Source: BRH-c25 sp012519325 (GTDB taxonomy: Bacteria; Bacillota; Clostridia; Lutisporales; Lutisporaceae). From it: DNA of 45,525 nt. A program made the position numbers and the translations under genes. Below are positions 1-8,355 of this stretch, piece after piece (positions within the stretch are counted from its first letter, which is position 1; each line of letters begins with the position of its first letter). Location of the stretch: the NCBI GenBank assembly GCA_050950645.1, contig JBMNHZ010000015.1, positions 1-45,525 on the forward strand, in the 5' to 3' direction. The notes beneath the pieces are model-generated. The model had not been told where the DNA came from. It made no database searches and saw nothing but the letters and a program-made list of their open reading frames with translations.

Positions 1-11
1 GTTTGAATAAT

Positions 12-43
12 AAAAAAGGCTCTTTGGGAAAAGAGCCTTTTTT
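12..43 (-). terminator. Rho-independent terminator after the abgT-like gene
   Basis: A 13-bp stem (12-24 with 31-43) has core GGCTCTT/AAGAGCC, a short loop around GGGA, and A tracts on one side with T tracts on the other. It can therefore terminate in either direction. It lies 10 bases past the stop codon of the minus-strand transporter gene, so it most likely ends that transcript. Confidence 0.8.
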
Positions 44-52
44 GTCTGTTTA

Positions 53-1590
53 TTACGGTAACATCAATGGCGCTCCAGGGCCCATAGGTAACTTCAAGAA
101 GTACCAGACAAGGAGCTGGATCAACCAAACTACCAGGAAGCTCAAGGAATACGGCAGCATATTTGCCATCAATGTTCCCATACCAATACTCTTGTCATAT
201 TTTCTTGCAGATACAAGCAGCATACCGAAATATGCAAGTAGAGGGGTTACTATGTTTATAACCGAGTCTCCTATTCTGTATGCCATGGTAATGAGCGAAG
301 GATGGAATCCCAGGAACATGAACATTGGAATAAATATCGGAGCCATTATAGCCCATTTTGCCGATGCGCTTCCAAGTAAAATATCAAGAACAACGCAAAG
401 GAGGGTAAACAGCACCAATATGACCGGAATCGGGAAGCCTGACGTCTGCAGGGCATTTGCACCTTTTATCGCAAACAGTATGCCAAGGTTTGACCATCCA
501 AAGAAATTAATAAACTGTGCCATAAAGAACGACATGGCAACATATGATCCCATGTTCGTCATTGTCTCGTTAAATGCAGCAACTATGTCTTTGCCTGATT
601 TAAATATTCCCGCAAATTTTCCATAAACAAGCCCCGGAATGAAGAACATCAATGCTATAAGAACAACCAGTCCCTTCATGAGGGGAGCGTTGCTGGCTAT
701 TGGAGAAAAAGTCTCAGGCTCTCTTAATATACCATGGGGCGGTATTACGCCAAGGGCAACAATGACTAAATAGATCAGCAGAGCTATACCGGCATTTTTT
801 AAAGCCTTCTTTCGCTGGGGAGTAACCTCTTCCATAGCCTCGGCAGCATGCTTCGAGGGGCCTAATCTGGATTCCAGGACCTTCAAAGTTACCCATTTGG
901 AGACTACAGTCAGGGTTATAACGGAGAATGCCTGGAAGTAATAGTTCATTGCAGCATGAACACCTGTAACAGGTATTCCGGCAGATTGAGCGGCAGGTTC
1001 CGTAAACCCTATCAACAGGACGTCAAGGGAGGTAACTATTAAGTTGGCACTGAATGCTCCGGCAACGGATGCATAAGCGCACATCATACCTACAAGGGGA
1101 TTCCTGCCGAGAGCGGAAAATATCATTGCTCCAATAGGAGGCATGATAATAAATCCGGAGTCTCCCGCTGCATTTGCAAAAATAGATGCAAATACTAGAA
1201 AACAACTACCTTAACACTTGATCCTTTTAGGCCTGAGAGAGAATTTCTAAGCAAGGCTGAGAATAAGCCTGACTTTTCGCAAAGCCCGACGCCCAGCATG
1301 CAGGTGAGTACGATTCCAAGAGGTGGGAATGACAAAAAGTTATTTACCGCATTGGAAAGTATCCTCTGCAAGCCGCTTACTGAAAGAAGATTAACAACGT
1401 GTAAGGGTTCTTAAGTTACGGGGTGAATATCAGAAAAACCGAGCAGTGAGAAAACGTAAGATAATAACACTACCACTACACTTAGTCCTGCAAATAAGAG
1501 CAGCGGTTCAGGGAGTTTGTTGCCTACTTTTTCAACCCAATTTAGAAATTTGTCGAAACGACTTTTCTTTTTAAGTTCTACTTGTGTCAT
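53..1590 (-). pseudogene. abgT: AbgT-family transporter, broken by one stop and one frameshift
   Basis: This encodes a multi-span membrane protein of the AbgT family (p-aminobenzoyl-glutamate transporters and related pumps). The N-terminus (MTQVELKKKSRF..., start at 1590 with AGGGAAG upstream) runs 59 codons to an in-frame TAA at 1411-1413. The same frame continues past that stop with clear AbgT sequence (LGIVLTCMLGVGLCEKSG) until TAG at 1195-1197. The homology then resumes in another frame (LVFASIFANAAGDSGF) and runs intact to 53. The shift lies in the short T run read at about 1198-1203 and is explained by one missing base. Total length with both lesions repaired is about 510 residues, normal for the family. 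It overlaps the 3' end of the upstream M20 amidohydrolase, a usual AbgT partner. Either a decaying gene or one affected by base-call errors. Confidence 0.85.
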
Positions 1591-2785
1591 TACTACACTT
1601 CCCTTCATTAAGATATGTTAATGCACTTTGTGCAAGAACAGCAGCGGCAAGAGGAATTATATCCTCATCAATATTAAACTTCGGATTATGAAGTGAATTC
1701 GTAAGCCCCTTTTCCTTGTTGTAAGTTCCAACGATGAAGAATGCTCCCGGAACTTTCTGCTGGAAATATGAGAAATCTTCTCCTCCCATAGTGGGTTTGT
1801 CTGTTACAACGACACCATCTTCTCCTAAAATTGCTTTGCCTGCTTTTTCTACAAGTGCTACCATATCACTATTGTTAATAACAGCAGGATAATGGGGATC
1901 ATAAATAAATTCGTAGGTTGCATTATTGGCTTCGCATATGCCTTTTATAATATTTTCTATCAAATGAGGCATTCTTTCCCTCAATTCGTTTGTCAAGGTC
2001 CTTACGGTACCTTCCATCTCGACTTTTTCGGGTATTGCATTGTGAGTAGTGCCTCCCGTGATCCTTGCTATTGTCACCACTGCGGGTTCAACAGGATTTA
2101 TTCTTCTGCTTACCAAAGTCTGCAGGGACATATACACCTGGCATGCTACCGAAATTGGATCTATACAATTATGGGGTTCGGCACCATGTCCTGCTTTTCC
2201 ATAAATTTTAATCGTAATATGATCAGGGGCAGCCATCATTGGGCCGTACTTGACACCTATTTTTCCGGACTCAACAGTAGGCCATACATGTGCGCCTATT
2301 GCCGCATCCACATGGGGATTTTCAAGAGCGCCATCCTTAATCATCCTGTCAGCGCCGCCGTCAATTTCTTCATCAGGCTGGAACAGGAATTTGACATTTC
2401 CATGCATTTGATCCTTGAACTGTGAAAGTATCATGGCCGCACCAATGACCCATGTAGTATGGGCGTCATGACCGCAGGCATGCATATATCCCGGATTCTG
2501 TGATTTGTACTCAACGTCGTTTTTTTCTGTTATCGGAAGGCTGTCCATATCTGCCCTCAATAGTATTGTTTTTCCCGGATACTTACCTCTTAAGGTTGCG
2601 ACAACACCCGTTTCCGCAACATTAGTGCGGACCTCCAGGCCCAGTTCCTTCAGTTTTTCAGCTACAAGAGCGGAAGTCCTGAATTCCTTTCTTCCCGGTT
2701 CCGGATGAGCATGAATATCTCTTCTTATGCGGATAAGCTCATCTTTTATTTCCTGAGATTTTTCAATGATAATATCTTTATACAA
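1571..2785 (-). CDS. M20-family metallo-amidohydrolase (N-acyl amino acid / aminobenzoyl-glutamate hydrolase type)
   Basis: A cytoplasmic di-metal peptidase of the M20D group, which removes acyl or aminobenzoyl groups from amino acids. Visible family signatures are RRDIHAHPEP near the N-terminus, LLRADMDSLP, the metal-binding HACGHDAHTTW, QPDEEIDGGADRMI with the catalytic Glu pair, and TMGGEDFSYF near the C-terminus. Length is about 404 residues, normal. I place the start at a TTG (2785) because AGGAG sits about 8 bases upstream. The in-frame ATG six codons earlier (2803) has no ribosome binding site and itself overlaps that AGGAG. The 3' end overlaps the start of the abgT-like gene by about 20 bases, so the two form one operon, as in folate-breakdown-product (abg) utilisation. 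The exact substrate cannot be read from the sequence. Confidence 0.9.
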   Translation of the reverse strand: MYKDIIIEKSQEIKDELIRIRRDIHAHPEPGRKEFRTSALVAEKLKELGLEVRTNVAETGVVATLRGKYPGKTILLRADMDSLPITEKNDVEYKSQNPGYMHACGHDAHTTWVIGAAMILSQFKDQMHGNVKFLFQPDEEIDGGADRMIKDGALENPHVDAAIGAHVWPTVESGKIGVKYGPMMAAPDHITIKIYGKAGHGAEPHNCIDPISVACQVYMSLQTLVSRRINPVEPAVVTIARITGGTTHNAIPEKVEMEGTVRTLTNELRERMPHLIENIIKGICEANNATYEFIYDPHYPAVINNSDMVALVEKAGKAILGEDGVVVTDKPTMGGEDFSYFQQKVPGAFFIVGTYNKEKGLTNSLHNPKFNIDEDIIPLAAAVLAQSALTYLNEGKCSNDTSRT

Positions 2786-3004
2786 AAAATCATCTCCTAT
2801 CATTATTATGTATATATACGCGCTTTAGTTTAACACTTTTTGAATAATTATACAAATTTCATTGTATACGCTTAAGTGCATATGTAGCGAATATTATCTA
2901 ATGTATTGAAATACCGCTTATTATATCCGAATATCTCTTGCAATGGCTGCTTAACCCGCTATTTTTTTAGATTTTGGCAAATAGTTGGTAATATAGCAAT
3001 GTTA

Positions 3005-3033
3005 ATTGACATATGTCAATAATAGCTTATAAT
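3005..3033 (+). promoter_or_regulatory. Promoter overlapped by a 16-bp palindromic operator
   Basis: A -35 box TTGACA (3006-3011) and a -10 box TATAAT (3028-3033) are separated by 16 bases. The -35 box is embedded in the perfect palindrome ATTGACATATGTCAAT (3005-3020). The same core TGACATATGTCA recurs twice at the next promoter (4643-4694). A dimeric repressor bound here would block RNA polymerase. The DUF134 protein encoded downstream is the obvious candidate, by inference only. Confidence 0.8.
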
Positions 3034-3073
3034 AGAATTAAAAGAAACAAATAAAAAATAAGGAGGTTTTTCT

Positions 3074-4629
3074 ATGTCTTACAGTCCATCTTTAGGGAGT
3101 TCTTTAACCAATACAAAAATGAGGACGCCGGAACATATTTCAGATTTCTCGGGTATGTGTTCGGTTTGTACGACAAACTGCATCGGAACTTGCGAAATAG
3201 GTCTGTCGGCTGCCAGAGGTTCAGAGGCAATATATCCCTTTGAAACAGACAAAAACCAGTTTGCATCCGAAAAAAGCTATCCCCTGGATTTCTCTCACTT
3301 TAATATCAACGGCAGAGTCTTTGGGGCGGTTGGTTGTCCGGAGGATGCATATGAAGCAACATTTCCCAAGGCCAATATTGCTATGGATTTTGGAATCAGA
3401 AAACAAAATCAAATTAAAGGCACCGATAATTCTGCCTGCCATGGCTAAGCTGAATTGGAAGGATTATTATGCAGGAGCTGCATTGTCAGGGGTATTGGTT
3501 GTTATAGGGGAAGATGCTGTAGCAAAAGACAAGGAGCCTGGTATTGGAAAACCGGAAGGTTGCCGATTCTCCGTTGTTGAAGGAAATGGTATCCTCCTTC
3601 AGGCAGTATTACAGAGGATTTGGGGACATAATACTCCAGGGGAACTATGATGACGAAAACCTCGGCGTATTGGATTATGCAATTAAAAAGCTCGGAGTGA
3701 AAACTGTTGAACTGAAGTTCGGGCAAGCAGCCAAAGGGATTCAAGGAATGGGGAGAGTTAAGGATATAGATGCTGCGCTTGAGATCCAAAAGAAGGGGTA
3801 TCTGGTTTATCCGGACCCGTCGGATCCTGAAATAGCAAAAAACTATGGAGAAGGAAAAGGGCAGGTATTTGAGAAAATAGGCAAGCTGCCTATGTGGAAC
3901 GAGGATATACTGATTAATAGGGTAAAAGAATTAAGAGAGCTTGGAGCAGAGCGCATATGCTTCAAGACAGGCCCCTTTGACCCTAAGGATCTCATAAGGA
4001 TTCTTAAAATAGCTTCAAAGGCGGGAGTGGATTTGGTGACCTTTGACGGAGCAGGAGGAGGGTCAGGGAACAGCCCTGTAAAGATGATGAATGAATGGGG
4101 AATTCCGACAGTATACCTGGAGAGCCTGTTGTATAACATTTTGAAGAGAATGAAGGAGAAGAACTATAATCTCCCGCAGGTTGCGATAACAGGCGGATTT
4201 GCCATGGAGGATCAGGTATATAAAGGATTGGCATTAGGTGCCCCATATATAAACATTGTGGGCATAGGAAGGGCAGCAATGGCAGCAGCCATGGCAGGCA
4301 AACAAATAGGAGATTTAATGAAGGAAGGAATGACTCCCAAGGAGTATCTGAGGTTCGGAACTACTAAAGAAGAGGTATTCGGAGACATTAGAGAGCTTAA
4401 GCTGATATATGGGGAGGATGCTTTGAATATTTCAACCGGGGCAGTAGGATTATATTCGTACATAAACAGGATAGCTGCAGGAGTAAAACAGCTTATGGCG
4501 CTTAACAGAAAATTCTCTTTGGAGTACATTGACAGAAGCGATATAATACCATTGACCGAAATAGCTTCAAAGGTTACCGGATTAAAGGCAGTATACCAGT
4601 ATAATGAAGAATTGGATAAGGAAATTTAA
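3074..4629 (+). pseudogene. FMN-binding glutamate synthase-like protein, two frameshifts
   Basis: This resembles the FMN/alpha-barrel synthase domain of glutamate synthase, in the short stand-alone form found in anaerobes. The protein is spread over three frames. Frame 1 (3074 to about 3395) carries an N-terminal Cys cluster with Cys29, 32, 36 and 40. Frame 2 (about 3395-3535) includes LKAPIILPAMAKLNWKDYYA. Frame 3 (about 3536-4629) includes DPKDLIRILKIASKAGVDLV, VTFDGAGGGSGNSPVKMM and the GGFAMEDQVYKGLALGAP phosphate-binding region. Each shift is explained by one extra base. The homology is otherwise continuous and well conserved, so either the lesions are recent or they are sequence errors. 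Start ATG 3074 has AAGGAGG upstream. It has its own operator-bearing promoter, which implies control shared with the downstream cofactor operon. Confidence 0.8.
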
Positions 4630-4642
4630 TTCAAAAAAGTTA

Positions 4643-4694
4643 TTGACATATGTCAGAAACATGATATAATAGAGCTGAAAATGACATATGTCAT
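4643..4694 (+). promoter_or_regulatory. Promoter with two palindromic operators
   Basis: A -35 box TTGACA (4643-4648) and a -10 box TATAAT (4665-4670) are spaced 16 bases apart, the same geometry as the promoter at 3005-3033. The palindrome TGACATATGTCA occurs at 4644-4655 over the -35 box and again at 4682-4693 just after the expected start site, 38 bases centre to centre. This arrangement suggests cooperative repression. The second copy contains an ATG that could be mistaken for a start codon of the following gene. Confidence 0.8.
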
Positions 4695-4716
4695 AAACTA
4701 TTTGGAGGTGAATAAT

Positions 4717-4956
4717 ATGCCCGGAAGAGACAGAACAGGCCCAATCGGAGCCGGACCGATGACCGGAAGAGGTTTGGGATTTTGTACCGGCACCGGATTA
4801 GGGATGGGATTAGGGCTAGGCTGCAGGCGAGGTTTCGGAAGAGGCTTTAACGTAAGCCGGACTTCTCCAAAAACACAAAAGGAGATACTGCAAGAACAAA
4901 AGAACTTGCTGGAAAGCCGGCTTAAAATTATCGATGAGCAGCTGGAGAATATGTAG
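4717..4956 (+). CDS. DUF5320-type small glycine-rich protein
   Basis: A 79-residue protein with an N-terminal Gly/Arg/Met-rich part containing GPMTGRGLGFCTG and repeated GLGMGLGLG, followed by a charged helical tail (about residues 50-79) likely to form a coiled coil. This architecture matches DUF5320 proteins, which are commonly found beside NifX/Mrp-type genes. Function is unknown. The start at 4717 is chosen because GGAGGTG stands directly upstream and because an earlier in-frame ATG (4681) lies inside the operator palindrome. First gene of the metal-cofactor operon. Confidence 0.75.
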   Translation: MPGRDRTGPIGAGPMTGRGLGFCTGTGLGMGLGLGCRRGFGRGFNVSRTSPKTQKEILQEQKNLLESRLKIIDEQLENM

Positions 4957-4961
4957 CCAGA

Positions 4962-4999
4962 AGCAGAAATTACCGGAGGACGCTCCTGTTATTTCTGCT
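4962..4999 (+). other. Intercistronic stem-loop
   Basis: AGCAGAAAT (4962-4970) pairs with ATTTCTGCT (4991-4999), and an inner GGAG/CTCC stem (4975-4978 with 4983-4986) caps it. No T tract follows, so it is more likely an mRNA-processing or stability element between the DUF5320 and DUF134 genes than a terminator. Confidence 0.5.
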
Positions 5000-5018
5000 G
5001 TAAAGAGAGGTGAATAAT

Positions 5019-5372
5019 ATGCCAAGACCGAGAAAATGGAGAAGAGTATGCTGTCTGCCTGAAAGCAACCGCTTCGGCCCTCTGGGGTCACCGGCAGACG
5101 ATGGAAATTATATTGTTATGACCGTTGACGAATATGAAACAATAAGGCTGATTGATCTAGAGGGGTTTACACAGGAAGAATGTGCCAACCAGATGAATGT
5201 CGCACGCACAACCGTTCAAGGTATTTATGTGGATGCAAGGAAAAAACTTGCCGAGTCACTGGTAAACGGAAAGGTGTTGTGGATTGAAGGCGGCGAATAC
5301 AGGCTTTGTGACGGCAGCGGCATTAACTGCGGTAGGGGCGGCTGCCGCAGGCGCAGGCATGGCGGCAAATAG
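5019..5372 (+). CDS. DUF134 predicted DNA-binding protein
   Basis: A 117-residue protein of the DUF134 family. It opens with MPRPRKWRRVCCLPE, typical of the family. A helix-turn-helix related to sigma-factor region 4 follows (about residues 40-80: VDEYETIRLIDLEGFTQEEC, then MNVARTTVQGIYVDARKKLA). It ends in a Cys/Arg/Gly-rich tail with several Cys residues that could bind metal or an Fe-S cluster. Start ATG 5019 has AGAGAGGTG upstream. It lies inside the operon controlled by the TGACATATGTCA palindromes, so autoregulation by a metal- or cluster-responsive DUF134 repressor is a reasonable inference but is not shown by sequence alone. Confidence 0.85.
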   Translation: MPRPRKWRRVCCLPESNRFGPLGSPADDGNYIVMTVDEYETIRLIDLEGFTQEECANQMNVARTTVQGIYVDARKKLAESLVNGKVLWIEGGEYRLCDGSGINCGRGGCRRRRHGGK

Positions 5373-5386
5373 AATGGAGGATTTTT

Positions 5387-5755
5387 ATGAAAATAGCAAT
5401 ACCCATGGATGATAAAAATATGGAAGCAAGTGTATGCATATCCTTTGGACGTGCACCATATTTTCTGATTTACGATACCGAATCAAATGAAAGTTTGTTT
5501 TTAGAAAACAGCGCAGCGGCCAGTCAAGGGGGCGCAGGTATCAAAGCGGCACAATTCCTTGCAGATCATAAAGCGGATGTACTGCTGACACCTCGCTGCG
5601 GTGAAAATGCAGCCCAGGTTATAAAAGCCGCAAGCATCAAAATGTATAAGACTATATCCGGTTCCGCAAAGGATAATGTTAATGCGTTTACAGAAGGAAA
5701 ACTGTCTTTACTTGAAGAAATCCATGCCGGATTTCACGGCCATGGAGAAAAATAA
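5387..5755 (+). CDS. NifX/NifB-type Fe-Mo cofactor biosynthesis domain protein
   Basis: A 122-residue stand-alone protein of the dinitrogenase iron-molybdenum cofactor family (NifX, NafY and the NifB C-terminus). It begins MKIAIPMDDKNMEASVCISF and contains FGRAPYFLIYD and the conserved region with ADVLLTPRCGENAA, ending in a His-containing tail. Members bind metal clusters or cofactor precursors. No nitrogenase genes lie in the window, so a general role in carrying Fe-S or another metal cluster is more likely than FeMo-co maturation. It is separated from the next gene by one base. Confidence 0.85.
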   Translation: MKIAIPMDDKNMEASVCISFGRAPYFLIYDTESNESLFLENSAAASQGGAGIKAAQFLADHKADVLLTPRCGENAAQVIKAASIKMYKTISGSAKDNVNAFTEGKLSLLEEIHAGFHGHGEK

Positions 5756-5756
5756 A

Positions 5757-6617
5757 ATGAAAATTGCGGTATTAAGCGGCAAGGGAGGTACGGGAAAAAC
5801 ACTCGTATCGGTGAATTTGGCTGCGGCAGCTGAAAAAGCCGCTTATTTGGATTGCGATGTGGAAGAGCCTAACGGACATCTTTTTTTCAAGCCGGAAGTT
5901 CTGCATGAGGAAGATATTTCAGTTAAAATTCCTGCAGCAGATGAAAAGCAATGCAGCGGATGCCGGGCTTGTGTTAATTTCTGCAAATTTAATGCCCTTG
6001 CTTATATCAAAGACAGACTGGTAGTTTTTGATGAGGTTTGTCATTCCTGCGGCGGATGTATTCTGCTTTGCCCGGAAAAGGCATTGTATGAGAAAGAAAA
6101 AATTATAGGGAAAATTCAGAAAGGTGTTTCGGGGCAAGTGACCGTATATACGGGAATGATGAATACCGGTGAAGCGTCCGGTGTCCCCATTATTAAGAAG
6201 CTTCTTAATGAAAACAGAGCAAATGAGGGAATGATTACGCTGATTGATTGCCCCCCCGGAAGTGCCTGTACGGTAATGGAAAGCATCAAGGATGCGGATT
6301 ATTGTATCCTGATAGTTGAGCCCACAGTGTTCGGGGTCCATAATCTCAATATGGTTTATGAATTGGTAAAGCTTTTTCATAAGCCTTATGGGGTGGTTAT
6401 TAACAAATGTCAGAAGGGAGAAAACCCGGCAGAGAGTTTTTGTGAAGAAAGAGGCATCAGGATTTTATGCAGAATCCCCTTTGACAATGAACTGGGGACA
6501 ATGAACTCAAATGCAAAGATAGCAGCGAGAGAAAGCGAAAAATATAAAGCTGTGTTTTCATCTCTGCTGGAAACCGTGAAAAAGGAGGTGCATCATGAAG
6601 CAGCTGTTAATCCTTAG
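5757..6617 (+). CDS. MinD/ParA-type ATPase with two inserted 4Fe-4S motifs (first copy)
   Basis: A 286-residue P-loop ATPase with the deviant Walker A SGKGGTGKT (residues 7-15). An inserted ferredoxin-like segment has Cys66, 69, 72, 76 and Cys95, 98, 101, 105, giving two CxxCxxCxxxC sets. LIDCPPGSACTV forms the switch/Walker B region. The family is related to NubA/NBP35 carriers, but the bacterial-ferredoxin insertion marks a distinct group seen with NifX-like proteins. ATG 5757 begins right after the preceding stop. The 3' end overlaps the second paralogue by 23 bases, so the two are probably translationally coupled and may form a heterodimer. Cargo is unknown, and Fe-S or metal-cluster assembly is inferred. 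Confidence 0.85.
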   Translation: MKIAVLSGKGGTGKTLVSVNLAAAAEKAAYLDCDVEEPNGHLFFKPEVLHEEDISVKIPAADEKQCSGCRACVNFCKFNALAYIKDRLVVFDEVCHSCGGCILLCPEKALYEKEKIIGKIQKGVSGQVTVYTGMMNTGEASGVPIIKKLLNENRANEGMITLIDCPPGSACTVMESIKDADYCILIVEPTVFGVHNLNMVYELVKLFHKPYGVVINKCQKGENPAESFCEERGIRILCRIPFDNELGTMNSNAKIAARESEKYKAVFSSLLETVKKEVHHEAAVNP

Positions 6618-7470
6618 CGGTAAAGGCGGAACGGGTAAAACGACAATTGCAGGTGCATTTATAAAGCTTTCCGCTGCGAAGGCTTATGCGGATTGCGATG
6701 TTGACGCACCAAATCTCCATCTGGTTATGGCTCAGAATTCAGAACCGGCGAAAAAAGATTTTTACGGCCTTCCAAAAGCAGAAATAAATAGGGACTTATG
6801 TATCCGATGTGACCGGTGCAGGCAAAACTGCCGGTTTGATGCAATCCTGATAAATGAAGAATATCTTGTAGATGCTTATGCCTGTGAAGGCTGCGGGGTC
6901 TGTGAGGCGGTTTGCCCTGCGGATGCAGTTTCATTAAGGCCTGATGCTGCCGGGGAATTGATGCTGTTTTCGGATGAAAGCAAGATTTTTTCAACAGCCC
7001 AGCTTAAAATGGGAAGCGGTACCTCCGGAATGCTGGTTGCCGAGGTTAAAAAGCAGATGAGGTCAAAAGCAAAGGATGCGGAGCTTGCCATTATTGACGG
7101 CTCTCCCGGAATAGGATGTCCGGTTATTGCATCACTCAGCGGTGTTGACATGGTATTAATTGTAGCAGAGCCTTCTGTTTCAGGAATCAGCGACATGAAA
7201 CGCATAATAAAAACTGCGGAGACGTTTCAGACTAAAGCAGCAGTTTGCGTTAATAAATATGATACAAATATTTTAAATACTGAGAGGATAGAAGAGTATT
7301 GCCGGACAAATAATCTGCCCTTTATAGGCAGGATACCCTTTGATCCCGAAGCGGTTAAAGCGGTAAACGGCGGCCTTACTGTTGTTGATATTGATTGCCC
7401 GGCAGGCAATGCCGTCAGAGAGGTTTTCAATAAAACAATAGAGCTGCTTTTTGATATTTCAACAATATAA
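6595..7470 (+). CDS. MinD/ParA-type ATPase with two inserted 4Fe-4S motifs (second copy)
   Basis: A 291-residue paralogue of the preceding gene in the same layout. Walker A is SGKGGTGKT (residues 8-16), and the ferredoxin insertion has Cys69, 72, 75, 79 and Cys97, 100, 103, 107. IIDGSPGIGCPVIASL and VAEPSVSGISDMKR follow. GGAGGTG stands upstream of ATG 6595, inside the end of the first copy. The two proteins are similar in length and motif spacing but clearly diverged, as expected for an obligate pair. The predicted role is ATP-driven handling of Fe-S or other metal clusters together with the NifX-like and Mrp proteins of the operon. Confidence 0.85.
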   Translation: MKQLLILSGKGGTGKTTIAGAFIKLSAAKAYADCDVDAPNLHLVMAQNSEPAKKDFYGLPKAEINRDLCIRCDRCRQNCRFDAILINEEYLVDAYACEGCGVCEAVCPADAVSLRPDAAGELMLFSDESKIFSTAQLKMGSGTSGMLVAEVKKQMRSKAKDAELAIIDGSPGIGCPVIASLSGVDMVLIVAEPSVSGISDMKRIIKTAETFQTKAAVCVNKYDTNILNTERIEEYCRTNNLPFIGRIPFDPEAVKAVNGGLTVVDIDCPAGNAVREVFNKTIELLFDISTI

Positions 7471-7494
7471 TATTAACATGAAGGAGACAAATAA

Positions 7495-8355
7495 ATGAGC
7501 GAACAATGCAATCAAGACTGCAGCAGCTGTTTGGAAAGCTGTGCAGAAAGAAAAGAGGAATTTGACTTCTCAGAAAAACCCCATGCACTTAGCAGCATCA
7601 AAAAAGTAATCGGTGTTGTCAGCGGAAAAGGGGGAGTAGGTAAATCATTAGTTACATCAATGCTTGCTGTAACAATGAACAGGATGGGCTATCATTCAGC
7701 CATATTGGATGCGGACATAACGGGCCCTTCAATTCCCAAAGCTTTTGGCATAAGGGAAAAGGCCAGAGGTAATGAAACGGGCATATATCCAATAAAAAGC
7801 CATACCGGTATTGACATTATGTCCATAAACCTGCTTCTGGAAAATGATAAGGATCCTGTGATCTGGAGAGGCCCTATCCTGGCCAATACGGTAAAACAAT
7901 TCTGGTCCCAGGTTATATGGAGCAATGTGGACTTTATGTTCATTGATATGCCGCCGGGAACCGGTGATGTACCCCTTACCGTTTTTCAATCTATAGCAAT
8001 GGATGGAATCATCATAGTTACATCGCCTCAGGAGCTTGTCTCAATGATTGTATCCAAAGCGGTCAAAATGGCGGAGATGATGAATATTCCAATAATAGGC
8101 CTGGTAGAAAACATGTCATATTTCAAATGCCCTGACAATGGCAAGGAGTACAAGATATTCGGAGACAGCCATATAGATGAAATTGCAGAAGAACACAATC
8201 TGCGGGTTCTTGCAAAGCTGCCGATAGATCCGAGAATATCTGCAGCTTGTGACAAGGGCATGATAGAACTTTTTGAAGGCAGCTGGATGGAATCTGTCGG
8301 TGAAATATTAGAAAAATTGGAGGATAAAAATGATAAAAATAGCGGTAGCAAGTGA
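7495..8355 (+). CDS. Mrp/NBP35-type Fe-S cluster carrier ATPase
   Basis: A 286-residue cytoplasmic P-loop ATPase of the Mrp/ApbC/NBP35 family, which binds an Fe-S cluster and passes it to target proteins. The N-terminus has four closely spaced cysteines (Cys5, 9, 12, 16), an NBP35-like feature. Walker A is SGKGGVGKS (43-51), followed by ILDADITGPSIPK, and by IDMPPGTGDVPLT for Walker B/switch II. The usual C-terminal CPxC cluster ligand is reduced here to a single Cys in FKCPDNGKEYKIFG, so the cluster may be held by the N-terminal cysteines. It overlaps the next NifX-like gene by 26 bases. Confidence 0.9.
   Translation: MSEQCNQDCSSCLESCAERKEEFDFSEKPHALSSIKKVIGVVSGKGGVGKSLVTSMLAVTMNRMGYHSAILDADITGPSIPKAFGIREKARGNETGIYPIKSHTGIDIMSINLLLENDKDPVIWRGPILANTVKQFWSQVIWSNVDFMFIDMPPGTGDVPLTVFQSIAMDGIIIVTSPQELVSMIVSKAVKMAEMMNIPIIGLVENMSYFKCPDNGKEYKIFGDSHIDEIAEEHNLRVLAKLPIDPRISAACDKGMIELFEGSWMESVGEILEKLEDKNDKNSGSK

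Noticed and set aside
3..626. Long plus-strand open frame over the 3' half of the transporter gene
   Set aside because: It is antisense to clear AbgT homology on the minus strand, has no domain and no ribosome site.
4681..4716. Upstream in-frame ATG for the DUF5320 gene
   Set aside because: The ATG lies inside the operator palindrome and has no ribosome site, whereas ATG 4717 has GGAGGTG at the right distance.
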